From Actinocrinis sp046724665 (lineage in GTDB: Bacteria > Actinomycetota > Actinomycetes > Streptomycetales > Catenulisporaceae): DNA of 26,490 nucleotides. A model generated the notes under the pieces. That model saw only the letters and a program-made list of their open reading frames with translations, made no database searches and was not told where the DNA came from. The position numbers and the translations under genes are program-made. How positions within the stretch are numbered: position 1 is the first letter of the stretch; the number at the start of each line of letters is the position of its first letter. Below, piece by piece: positions 1-7,109 of the stretch. The stretch covers positions 1 through 26,490 of the forward strand of contig JBKOWZ010000307.1 in NCBI GenBank assembly GCA_046724665.1, in the 5' to 3' direction.

Positions 1-745
1 CGGCGGCGCTGATCCGGCCGAAGGCCTGCGCCATCCGCTCGTCGGCGGCGGCCCACGCCAGGTTCGGCGGCAGCGTCCCGTCGGGCAGCAGGTCCAGCGA
101 GGCACCGGCCGCGGGGACCTGGCGGTACCCCGCGGTCAGCAGCTTGGACAGCACCGGGATCGTCGGCCGCAGCATCTGGGCCGGCGCGAACGGCGGCAGC
201 GGCCGTTCGCCGAGGAACACGTTCACCATCCGGTTGATGTACTGGAACTGCGTCGCCACGCCGACGATCTCAGGAGCCTGCTCGGCCGGGAACGGCGGCT
301 CGACGTCGGCGGCGGTGTCGGCGCGCGCGTTGGCCTGGGCCCACAGGCTGAGCGCGCGCATCGTGGGGTCCTCGATCGCCTCGTACCGCGCGTCAGCGAG
401 CGCGGAGCCGTCCTGCCGGTAGTCCAGACTGCGCAGCATCGTGCTGTGCACGGTCACGCAGTAGGGGCAGGTGTTGCTCGCGGAGACGGCGGTGGCGACG
501 GCTTCCTTCGCGGTCCGCTCGGCCCTGGCGGGCACGAGCAGCGCCTCGAACATCATCATCCACGCGGCCGCCAGCATGTCCGGCGAGGGGGCGTGCAGCG
601 CGATCGGCGGCGAGATCACGCCGAAGAAGTGCTCCATCTCCCGGTAGGTACGCGCGATCCGCCCGTCGGCGCCGCGCCGCACCGGGGAGATCCAGCGGAT
701 CTGGGTGAACAAGGTCGGACGCATGGCCCTGGAAATCGCACTCAT
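1..745 (-). CDS. AhpD/carboxymuconolactone decarboxylase-family protein (partial, C-terminus off the left edge)
   Basis: The reading frame opens at ATG 745 and runs to the left edge without a stop, so only the first 248 or so residues are present. Residues 81-100 hold the AhpD/CMD signature: Glu81, 11 residues, Cys93-Pro-Tyr-Cys96, three residues, His100. In this family that constellation supports peroxidase or disulfide-reductase chemistry; members with it are annotated as alkylhydroperoxidases rather than true lactone decarboxylases. The remainder is helix-rich and cytoplasmic, with no signal peptide. A GGGAG element lies about 7 nt before the start. The next gene on the same strand, the GH51 enzyme, ends 189 nt upstream, so the two are probably separate units. 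The family is clear; the physiological substrate (organic peroxide, or a redox partner) cannot be read from the sequence. Confidence 0.8.
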   Translation of the reverse strand, partial: MSAISRAMRPTLFTQIRWISPVRRGADGRIARTYREMEHFFGVISPPIALHAPSPDMLAAAWMMMFEALLVPARAERTAKEAVATAVSASNTCPYCVTVHSTMLRSLDYRQDGSALADARYEAIEDPTMRALSLWAQANARADTAADVEPPFPAEQAPEIVGVATQFQYINRMVNVFLGERPLPPFAPAQMLRPTIPVLSKLLTAGYRQVPAAGASLDLLPDGTLPPNLAWAAADERMAQAFGRISAA

Positions 746-934
746 CCGTCCACTCCCGTGATCCCACGCGGCGCCCGGGAAAGACACGCCGACACGTAGC
801 CGATGCCTAGCCCATCCTCGAAGGCGGCGCCGTGATCCGTCTTCTCGCTACGTGCCCGTTTGCCCGCGCGGCCTCGAAACGCTCTGCTGAAGCACCCTGC
901 CGAACAGTGTCGAAGACCTCTGTCCCGCTCTCGC

Positions 935-2452
935 TCACTGCGCAGGCACGAACCGGACCAGGTTCCACGACACCGGCGCGAGCGGCGCGGTGATCCGGCC
1001 GTCGGCGATCTCGGCGCCGGACACCGCACGCGGCGCAACCCGCTGCGGGTCGTCCGCGGTGTTCGCGGCTTGCAGCTCGTGCGGGCCGCCGCCGCCGAGG
1101 CAGAGCTGCTCGGCGACGCGCAACGGGCCGAAGCCGCGCACGTCCAGCTCGAGCCGCGCGGCGCGGTCCGGGTGCCGGTTGACCGCGAACACCGTGATCG
1201 CGCCGGACTCCTCGTCGTAGGTGGCCACCACGTCTGCCAGCGGTGCCTCGCCGTACTCCGCGGTGTCGTAGGACTCGACGGCCGGCTCGACCCGCAGCAC
1301 CTCGCCGCGGGCGTGCGCGGCGGTCAGCGCGAAGGGATAGAAGGTGGTCTGCGGCCACGCCGGCCGGTCCGGCTCGGTGCGGATCGGCGCGATCACGTTG
1401 ACCAGCTGCGCCAGGCACGCGATCGCGACCCGGTCGGCGTGCCGCAGCAGAGTCATCAGCAGGTTGCCGAACACGACCGCGTCCTCGGTCGTGTACGTGT
1501 CCTCGATCAGGCGCGGGGCCTGCGCCCAGGCGAGGTTGGTGTGGCCGGCGAAGCGGCTCATCTGCCACAGGTTCCACTCGTCGAAGGACAGCTTGAGCCG
1601 CTTGCGGGACTTCTTCTTCGCCGCGACGTGGTCGGCGGTGGCCACCACGCCCTCGATGAACCGGTCCATGCCGACCGCCGCGGCCAGGAAGCTGGCCTGG
1701 TCCTCGCCGTGCTGCTCGTAGTAGGCGTGCAGCGACAGGTAGTCGACGTGGTCGAAGGCGTGGTCCAGGACGGTGGCCTCCCAGGACCCGAAGGTGGGCA
1801 TGCCCAGGCCCGAACTCCCGCAGACCACCAGCTCGATGTCCGGATCGACCTGGCGCATCGCCTTCGCGGTCTCGGCGGCCAGCCGGCCGTAGTTCTCCGC
1901 GGTGGTGTGGCCGGTCTGCCAGGGGCCGTCCATCTCGTTGCCCAGGCACCACAGCCGCACGCCGTACGGCTGCTCGGCGCCGTGCGAGCGGCGCAGGTCG
2001 GACAGGTGGGTGCCGCCGGGGTGGTTGGTGTACTCGATCAGGTCGCAGGCCTCTTGGATGCCCCGGGTGCCCAGGTTCACGGCGAGCATCGGCTCGACCC
2101 CGGCCAGCCGGGCCCAGGCCATGAACTCGCCCAGGCCGAAGGCGTTGGTCTCCACCGTGCGCCAGGCCAGGTCGAGCCGTCGCGGCCGGTCCGCGGCGGG
2201 GCCGACACCGTCCTCCCAGCGGTATCCGGAGACGAAGTTGCCGCCGGGGTAACGCACGACGCTGACGCCGAGGTCGCGCACCAGCTTCACCACGTCGAGG
2301 CGGAATCCGTCGCCGTCCGCCGCGTCGTGGCCCGGTTCGTAGATGCCGCCGTAAACGCAGCGGCCCAGGTGCTCGACGAAGGAGCCGAACAGGCGGGGGT
2401 CGATCGGGGCGATGCGGAAGGCCGGGTCGAGGGTGGCACGTACGGTCAGCAA
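935..2452 (-). CDS. GH51 alpha-L-arabinofuranosidase (intracellular)
   Basis: Retaining exo-enzyme that removes terminal L-arabinofuranosyl groups from arabinoxylan and arabinan oligosaccharides. From the chosen start it is 505 residues, the usual size for GH51. The acid/base is Glu173 in LGNEMDGPW and the nucleophile is Glu292 in SFDEWNLW; their positions are almost those of the Geobacillus enzyme (175/294, from memory). A (beta/alpha)8 barrel is followed by the C-terminal beta-sandwich. There is no signal peptide, so it should act on imported arabino-oligosaccharides in the cytoplasm. The start is a TTG (plus bases 2450-2452) because AAGGA sits 7 nt before it. Longer frames reaching 2668 would run through the operator and into the divergent regulator gene. 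It is divergent from a LacI repressor, which probably controls it. No ABC sugar importer is adjacent. Confidence 0.93.
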   Translation of the reverse strand: MLTVRATLDPAFRIAPIDPRLFGSFVEHLGRCVYGGIYEPGHDAADGDGFRLDVVKLVRDLGVSVVRYPGGNFVSGYRWEDGVGPAADRPRRLDLAWRTVETNAFGLGEFMAWARLAGVEPMLAVNLGTRGIQEACDLIEYTNHPGGTHLSDLRRSHGAEQPYGVRLWCLGNEMDGPWQTGHTTAENYGRLAAETAKAMRQVDPDIELVVCGSSGLGMPTFGSWEATVLDHAFDHVDYLSLHAYYEQHGEDQASFLAAAVGMDRFIEGVVATADHVAAKKKSRKRLKLSFDEWNLWQMSRFAGHTNLAWAQAPRLIEDTYTTEDAVVFGNLLMTLLRHADRVAIACLAQLVNVIAPIRTEPDRPAWPQTTFYPFALTAAHARGEVLRVEPAVESYDTAEYGEAPLADVVATYDEESGAITVFAVNRHPDRAARLELDVRGFGPLRVAEQLCLGGGGPHELQAANTADDPQRVAPRAVSGAEIADGRITAPLAPVSWNLVRFVPAQ

Positions 2453-2525
2453 GGCGGGTTCCTTCGTGTCGCGCGGAAGAGTCGGTGCGGTCGGTGTCGC
2501 CGGTCGCTCCCCGGCGTTTCTACAT

Positions 2526-2543
2526 CGTTGGAAACAACGTTGT
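2526..2543. promoter_or_regulatory. LacI-family operator between the GH51 gene and its regulator
   Basis: Two nested palindromes share one arm: CGTTG-GAAA-CAACG (2526-2539) and the perfect 10-mer ACAACGTTGT (2534-2543). A central CG inside an AT-richer palindrome is typical of LacI/GalR operators. The site lies between the divergent GH51 and LacI genes, where binding could repress both promoters. That the neighbouring LacI protein binds here is inferred from position and symmetry. Confidence 0.6.
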
Positions 2544-2597
2544 AAAGAGACTATGCTCGGAACCTCACCGGACCTGCGCAGGGGGAGGGCGGCGACC

Positions 2598-3614
2598 GTG
2601 GCCGCAACGCTGAAAGATGTCGCCGAACTGGCCGGCGTGTCGATCAAGACGGTCTCGAACGTGGTCAACGGCTACCAGTTCGTCAGCGCGCAGACCCGCG
2701 AGCGGGTGCAGACCGCCATCGAGAAGACCGGCTACCGCCCCAACCTCGGCGCCCGCAACCTGCGCAAGGGCCGTACCGGCTTCATCGCGCTGGCCGTGCC
2801 CGAACTGGACAACCCGTACTTCGCCGAGCTGACCGGCCTGGTGATCACCGCCGCCCACCGGCACGACTGGACCGTGCTGATCGAGCAGACCCACGGCCTG
2901 CGCGACCGGGAACTGGCCGTGGTGACCTCGGCGCGCAGCCAGCGCATCGACGCGGCGATCCTCAGCCCGCTCGCGGTCGGGCCCGAGGACCTGCGCCGCG
3001 CCGCCCGCGACACTCCCCTGGTCCTGCTCGGCGAGCGTCCGGTCGGCGGCAGGGCAGGGCGTCCGGCGATCGACCACGTCGCGGTGGACAACGTCGCCGC
3101 GGCCCGCGCCGCGGTCGAGCACCTGATCGGGCTAGGCCGCCGGCGCATCGCCGCGATCGGCGACCAGCCCGGCCGGGACGCCGGCACCGCGTCGCTGCGC
3201 ATGGCCGGCTACCGCGAGGCCATGCAGGCCGCCGGCCTCTCCGTCGATCCGAGCCTGGTGATCCCGGCCGCGGCCTACAGCCGGGCCGAGGGCGCGAGCG
3301 CGATGAACCTGCTGCTCGAGTTGAACGAGCCGCCCGACGCGGTGTTCTGCTTCAACGACCTGCTCGCCGTCGGCGCACTACGCACCGCCGGGATCCGCGG
3401 CCTGGCCGTCCCCCGCGAACTGGCGGTCGTCGGCTTCGACGACATCCAGGAGGGCGCCTACGGCGTCCCCGCGCTGACCACGATCGCCCCGGACAAGAAG
3501 GCGATCACGGACACCGCCGTCGATCTCGCCTTCACGGCCCAGACGCGCGTGGGCAAGCCCGTGCCGCAGGACGTAACCGCCCCTTTCGAACTGCGTGTAC
3601 GAGAGACCACCTGA
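2598..3614 (+). CDS. LacI/GalR-family transcriptional repressor, probable arabinoside-responsive
   Basis: A 338-residue repressor. Residues 1-60 form the LacI headpiece: LKDVAELAGVS helix-turn-helix, recognition helix around KTVSNVVNG, then a hinge near GARNLRKGRTG. The rest is a periplasmic-binding-protein-like effector domain, with ALAVPELDNPYFAEL at its beginning and a conserved CFNDLLAVGALRTAG segment and VVGFDDIQ near the end. The start is GTG 2598, giving MAATLKDVAELAGVS, because a purine-rich GGGGGAGGG lies 8 nt upstream; an in-frame ATG at 2553 would add 15 residues and is less typical. The protein is divergent from the GH51 gene with a palindromic operator between them. It therefore most likely represses arabinofuranosidase expression until an arabino-sugar binds. 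The ligand itself is an inference from the neighbour. Confidence 0.92.
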   Translation: MAATLKDVAELAGVSIKTVSNVVNGYQFVSAQTRERVQTAIEKTGYRPNLGARNLRKGRTGFIALAVPELDNPYFAELTGLVITAAHRHDWTVLIEQTHGLRDRELAVVTSARSQRIDAAILSPLAVGPEDLRRAARDTPLVLLGERPVGGRAGRPAIDHVAVDNVAAARAAVEHLIGLGRRRIAAIGDQPGRDAGTASLRMAGYREAMQAAGLSVDPSLVIPAAAYSRAEGASAMNLLLELNEPPDAVFCFNDLLAVGALRTAGIRGLAVPRELAVVGFDDIQEGAYGVPALTTIAPDKKAITDTAVDLAFTAQTRVGKPVPQDVTAPFELRVRETT

Positions 3615-3661
3615 GCCTGGGCCGAGCAAAGCCGGGCCGATGAGCCTGAGCCGGGCGTCAG

Positions 3662-4078
3662 TCAGCTCGTAACGCCGCGGAAGCGGCCGCCCCAGGCGTG
3701 CCAGCCGTCGATCTCGATCCACGCGCTGACCCGCCGGCGGTCGCGCACCCGGTAACCGTCCATGCCGTAGTGCCGCGCGAGCCGATCGATATCGACCAGG
3801 TCGGGATCGTCCTCGATCAAGACGACCCGTCCGGTCAGGCTGATGTGCGAGTACCAGTCCCCCTCCGCGAGCACGGTCAGCCCCACCTTGGGCTCGGCCC
3901 GCAGGTAGCTCAGCCGCTTGCGCCCCTCGTCCATGTTGACCAGCGCCCGGCCTCCCTCCCAGATGTACCAGGTCGCCACCGAGACCGGTTGCCCGTCGGG
4001 ACGCACCGTGGCGATGACGGCGGGATTGGGCAGGGCCAGGAATCGATCGATCTCGGCCGGAACCGGCGGCTTGGGCAT
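3662..4078 (-). CDS. PPOX-class, probably F420-dependent, oxidoreductase
   Basis: A 138-residue protein of the pyridoxamine-5'-phosphate-oxidase-like split-barrel fold. The N-terminal part LPNPAVIATVRPDGQPVSVATWYIWEGG is the characteristic first pair of strands. Later segments (VNMDEGRKRLSYLRAEPKVGLTVL; WYSHISLTGRVVLIEDD) follow the PPOX pattern in which a basic R-K-x-x-x-L stretch lines the cofactor site. In actinomycetes this small subgroup usually binds F420 or FMN and reduces quinones or other small molecules; the substrate cannot be told here. The start at ATG 4078 is fixed by AGGAGG 9 nt upstream. It faces the LacI gene tail-to-tail with a 47-nt gap. The tRNA-Val terminator hairpin lies 46 nt upstream of its start. 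Confidence 0.85.
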   Translation of the reverse strand: MPKPPVPAEIDRFLALPNPAVIATVRPDGQPVSVATWYIWEGGRALVNMDEGRKRLSYLRAEPKVGLTVLAEGDWYSHISLTGRVVLIEDDPDLVDIDRLARHYGMDGYRVRDRRRVSAWIEIDGWHAWGGRFRGVTS

Positions 4079-4124
4079 CTGCGTGGTCCTCCTGTTCGCC
4101 TGCGCTGGAGCTGAGGCAAGAGAA

Positions 4125-4154
4125 ACGGCCTCCAGATAGACATCTGAAGGCCGT
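4125..4154 (-). terminator. Rho-independent terminator of the tRNA-Val transcript
   Basis: A 13-position stem with one C/A mismatch pairs 4125-4137 with 4142-4154 around a 4-nt loop. Read on the minus strand, the hairpin is followed directly by TTTCTCTT. It begins 17 nt after the 3' end of tRNA-Val, so it most likely ends that transcript before the PPOX gene. Confidence 0.75.
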
Positions 4155-4171
4155 CGTCCTGCTACTCGCGG

Positions 4172-4243
4172 TGGGCGATACTGGGATCGAACCAGTGGCC
4201 TCTTCGGTGTGAACGAAGCGCTCTCCCGCTGAGCTAATCGCCC
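4172..4243 (-). tRNA. tRNA-Val (anticodon CAC)
   Basis: A 72-nt cloverleaf on the minus strand. The acceptor GGGCGAT pairs with ATCGCCC; the discriminator is A. The D arm is GCTC/GAGC. The anticodon stem CTTCG/CGAAG encloses the loop TTCACAC, so the anticodon is CAC. The T arm ACTGG/CCAGT encloses TTCGATC. The terminal CCA is not fully encoded (ACC then G). A TATGGT at 4256-4261 on the minus strand is a possible -10 element. Confidence 0.95.
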
Positions 4244-4599
4244 GCGACGTGGAAGACCATACCGCATCGGCGAGGCCATCTTCGAATCCTTTGGGCGTGG
4301 GACTGCCGCGGCAGGACGTCGCCGGAGCGGGCAGTCGTCCGTATGGGGGACCCGTTCGGATCATCATGGCGCAGCGGCGGCGCGCCTTCGCCGGACAAGC
4401 ATCCGGCCGTGCGATCGTCAAGGGTTGGGTACGGGGTACTGCCTGAGCAGGCCCGGCGGCGGCCCGGCATTCAGCCCGACGGCGTAGACGTACCCGTGCA
4501 TATCGGTCGTAGGGGTTTACCGACCACGCTCTGGTGGCATCTTGCCGACGTTCCGTGCGTAAGCCCTCAGCGCACTACTACGGGAAAGGCCGGCCGCCC
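4244..4599. other. 356-nt intergenic region between tRNA-Val and ssgB
   Basis: No convincing gene is present; short open frames here lack a plausible ribosome site and domain content. It should hold the tRNA-Val promoter (minus strand) and the ssgB promoter (plus strand). The one notable motif is a pair of overlapping-phase GGGTAC hexamers at 4427-4432 and 4434-4439, listed separately. Confidence 0.5.
4427..4439 (+). promoter_or_regulatory. Tandem GGGTAC, possible sigma-H/sigma-B-type -10 for ssgB
   Basis: GGGTAC occurs twice with a 7-nt period, about 160-170 nt before the ssgB start. In Streptomyces, ssgB is known to be transcribed by sigma-H, whose -10 consensus resembles GGGTAC/T. I do not see a clean GTTT-type -35 at the right spacing, so this is a weak candidate. 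Confidence 0.3.
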
Positions 4600-5013
4600 A
4601 TGAGCACCTCGGTGACCTGTGAGCTGCACCTGCGCCTGGTCGTGTCCAGCGAGTCCTCGCTACCGGTGCCGGCGGGCCTGCGCTACGACTCCGCCGACCC
4701 CTACGCCGTTCACGCCACGTTCCACACCGGCGCCCAGGAAACGGTGGACTGGGTTTTCGCACGCGAACTACTGTCCGAAGGATTGCGGCGGCCGACCGGG
4801 TGCGGCGACGTGCGGGTGTGGCCGTCACGCAACCGGGGGCAGGGCATCGTCTGCATCGCGCTGTCCTCGCCCGAGGGGGAAGCGCTGCTCGAGGCGCCTG
4901 CCAGGGCGCTCGAGTCGTTCCTGAAGCGCACGAACGCCGCTGTGCCTCCGGGGACCGAGCCGCGCCACTACGACATCGACGCGGAACTGGCACACCTGTT
5001 CGCCGGGAGCTGA
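4600..5013 (+). CDS. ssgB: SsgB sporulation-specific cell division protein
   Basis: At 137 residues it has exactly the SsgB length and is collinear with S. coelicolor SsgB as I recall it. Near-identical blocks include ELHLRLVVSSESSLPVPAGL, DPYAVHATFHTGA, DVRVWPSR and SSPEGEALLEAPARALESFL. SsgB is the core member of the SsgA-like family; with SsgA it marks future septum sites in aerial hyphae and recruits FtsZ, and it acts at the membrane-proximal division site. The start ATG 4600 gives the standard MSTSVTCELH N-terminus; GGGAAAGG lies about 10 nt upstream. It is single-copy beside tRNA-Val and the pabC/pabB pair, a neighbourhood resembling the streptomycete chromosome (from memory). Substitutions at usually invariant positions (for example VTCEL, ARELLSEGLRRPTGCG, SRNRGQGIV) suggest another genus. 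Confidence 0.96.
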   Translation: MSTSVTCELHLRLVVSSESSLPVPAGLRYDSADPYAVHATFHTGAQETVDWVFARELLSEGLRRPTGCGDVRVWPSRNRGQGIVCIALSSPEGEALLEAPARALESFLKRTNAAVPPGTEPRHYDIDAELAHLFAGS

Positions 5014-5072
5014 AGCCGGGCCGGGGGGCCGACGTCGCGGGGCGCAGTCAGAGCAGCAGTCGGAGCAAGGGT

Positions 5073-5996
5073 TTAACGGGGGTCGGGATCTGCGGCGGCA
5101 CGGTCGCGGAACAGGGCGCGCACTGCCGCGGTGACGGGGCCTATCGCGCCATCGCCGATCTTGCGGCCGTCGAGTTCGACGACGGCTTGCACGTCGCGCA
5201 GGCTCGAGGTCAGGAAGATCTCGTCGGCGCCGAGCAGGGTGGGCAGGAAGGGGAGGTCGGCCTCTTCGGGCGGCGCGGTTCGGGCGAGGCCGTAGCCGGA
5301 ATCCAGGGCTGTATCCGGAGCCGCGGGTGAGCCGGGGGCGGCGGCGGAGCGCAGCCAGTCGAGCACCAGGCCGCGGGTGACGCCGGCGAGGCAGCCGGCC
5401 GCGAGCGCGGGGGTCTTGATCCTTCCGTCCACGACGACGAACACGTTCGTGCCCGTTCCCTCGCTCAGCCGGCCCTGCGTGTCCGCGAACAGCGCTTCGG
5501 TCGCGCCGGCGGCCTTGGCACGCGCGAGCGCGACGACGTTCTCGGCGTAGGACGTCGTCTTGAGACCGGCCAGCGCCGAGCGCTCGTTTCGGGTCCAGGG
5601 CACGGTGATGGCGCTGGTCGCCTCCGCCGGGCGCGGCGCGGCGCTGATCGCGACGACGAGGGTCGGCTGCGCGCCGCCGCGCTCGGAGCCGAGCGGCGAG
5701 GTTCCGGCGGTGTAGGTCACGCGCACCCGGGCGAGGTCGTGGGCGTCGTTGGCGGCAACGGTCTCGGCGATGGCGTCGCGGACGGTGGCCAGGTCGGGCT
5801 CGGGTAGGCCGAGGCCGCGGGCCGAGCGGGCGAGGCGCTCGAGGTGCCGGGTGACCGCGAAGACCACGCCGCCCTCGGCCTTGAGCGTCTCGAAGACGCC
5901 GTCGCCGACGGTGAGGCCGTGATCGACGACCGGCACCAGCGCCTCGTCCTCGGCGCGCAACTGGCCGCTGCGGTTGGAGCCCACCCAGATCTTCAC
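5073..5996 (-). CDS. pabC: 4-amino-4-deoxychorismate lyase (class IV aminotransferase fold)
   Basis: A 307-residue PLP enzyme of fold type IV. VVDHGLTVGDGVFETLKAEGG is the N-terminal family signature. Lys146 in LAGLKTTSYAENV is the predicted Schiff-base lysine, and Glu179 in RLSEGTGTNVFVV contacts the PLP pyridine nitrogen. It lies 31 nt after the aminodeoxychorismate synthase gene, so it most likely removes pyruvate from 4-amino-4-deoxychorismate to give p-aminobenzoate for folate. A branched-chain or D-amino acid transaminase cannot be excluded from fold alone; the pabB neighbour decides it. The start is GTG 5996 with only a weak purine-rich GGGCGGA before it, consistent with coupling to pabB. 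It converges on ssgB with a 59-nt gap. Confidence 0.88.
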   Translation of the reverse strand: MKIWVGSNRSGQLRAEDEALVPVVDHGLTVGDGVFETLKAEGGVVFAVTRHLERLARSARGLGLPEPDLATVRDAIAETVAANDAHDLARVRVTYTAGTSPLGSERGGAQPTLVVAISAAPRPAEATSAITVPWTRNERSALAGLKTTSYAENVVALARAKAAGATEALFADTQGRLSEGTGTNVFVVVDGRIKTPALAAGCLAGVTRGLVLDWLRSAAAPGSPAAPDTALDSGYGLARTAPPEEADLPFLPTLLGADEIFLTSSLRDVQAVVELDGRKIGDGAIGPVTAAVRALFRDRAAADPDPR

Positions 5997-6027
5997 GGTC
6001 CGCCCATCTGACGTTCTGACTGTCGGT

Positions 6028-7059
6028 CTATCCGGCCTGTATGTCGTACCCCGGTTCGGCGCGGCTGGCCAGGGCGACCAGCCGGGCGGCCTTCAGCCGC
6101 GTCTCGCGCCACTCGCCGGCCGGGTCGGAGCCCCAGGTGATCCCGGCACCGGTGCCGAAGCGCAGCAGCCCGCCCTCGAACCAGAACGTCCGGATGCCGA
6201 CGGCCAGCCGCGCCGTGCCCCGGGCCGAGTCGATCCAGCCCACGGCGCCGCAGTACGGTCCCCGGGGAACCGGTTCCAGGCGATCGATGATACCCAGCGC
6301 GCTGTGCTTGGGCGCCCCGGTTACCGAGCCCGGCGGGAAGGTCGCGTCGAACAGGTCACGCCAGGTGGTGCCCGCGCGCAGCCGTGCCTGAACCGACGAG
6401 ACGAGATGCACCAGGCCGGGGTGTTTCTCCACGACGCACAGTTCGGGGACTGACACGCTGCCCGGCCGCGCGACGCGCGAGAGGTCGTTGCGCACCAGAT
6501 CGACGATCATCACGTTCTCGGCGGTGTCCTTGGGCAGCAGGTCCTGTTCGGTACGGCCGGTGCCCTTGATCGGGCTGGACGTCACGACATCGCCGTCTCG
6601 GGACAGGTACAGCTCTGGGGACGCGGTAACGACGCGTACGCCGTGCTCAGGCAGGTCGATGACGCCGGCGTGTGGCGCCGGGTTGCCGTGCGCGAGCCGC
6701 GCGGCGAGCCCCGCCGGTTCGTCCGCCGATCCGACCGGGGCGCTCAGCACGCGGCAGAGGTTGGCCTGGTAGACGTCACCCGCGGCTATTCGGTCGCGGA
6801 TCGCACGTACGCCCGACTCGTACGCGCGCCGGTCCAGCGACGTGCTCCAGGCGTCGGCCGGGGGTCCGGTCCAGGAGCCGCGCGGCAGCGGCGCGGGACG
6901 CACGTCGGCGAACCTGGCGAACGTCCACGCGCCCTCGAAGGTGCCGACCACGGCCCACCAGCCGGGCCGTTCGAGCGCGGCCGGATCCCGCGCGACCTCG
7001 CGCAGACCGGTCGCGAGCAGACCGGAGAAGGAGGCGTATGCGTCGGGAAGCGTCGGCAC
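6028..7059 (-). CDS. pabB: Aminodeoxychorismate synthase component I (chorismate-binding)
   Basis: A 343-residue chorismate-utilising enzyme lacking the long N-terminal domain of TrpE. Conserved motifs appear in order: YQANLCRVL, TASPELYL, SPIKGTGRT (Lys165), AENVMIVDLVRNDLSRV, PGSVTGAPK and GAGITWGSDP. A lysine in PIKGT, rather than the alanine of anthranilate synthases, is the hallmark of aminodeoxychorismate synthase, where it attacks C2 of chorismate. It should convert chorismate and ammonia to 4-amino-4-deoxychorismate, handed to the lyase encoded next. No glutamine amidotransferase (PabA/TrpG) lies in the window; it must be encoded elsewhere. The start is GTG 7059 without a strong ribosome site; no better in-frame start lies upstream before the protease stop. 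Confidence 0.9.
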   Translation of the reverse strand: MPTLPDAYASFSGLLATGLREVARDPAALERPGWWAVVGTFEGAWTFARFADVRPAPLPRGSWTGPPADAWSTSLDRRAYESGVRAIRDRIAAGDVYQANLCRVLSAPVGSADEPAGLAARLAHGNPAPHAGVIDLPEHGVRVVTASPELYLSRDGDVVTSSPIKGTGRTEQDLLPKDTAENVMIVDLVRNDLSRVARPGSVSVPELCVVEKHPGLVHLVSSVQARLRAGTTWRDLFDATFPPGSVTGAPKHSALGIIDRLEPVPRGPYCGAVGWIDSARGTARLAVGIRTFWFEGGLLRFGTGAGITWGSDPAGEWRETRLKAARLVALASRAEPGYDIQAG

Positions 7060-7109
7060 GGGCAGATCGATCTGTGCGGTCGGGCGGGGACGCGGACCGC
7101 ACCACGCGC

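Noticed and set aside
2453..2668. N-terminal extension of the GH51 protein to 577 residues
   Set aside because: The extra 72 residues are not family-like and overlap the operator and the divergent regulator's start; TTG 2452 has a ribosome site.
4343..4603. 86-codon open frame before ssgB
   Set aside because: No plausible ribosome site or recognisable domain, ends over the ssgB start; probably chance in high-GC DNA.
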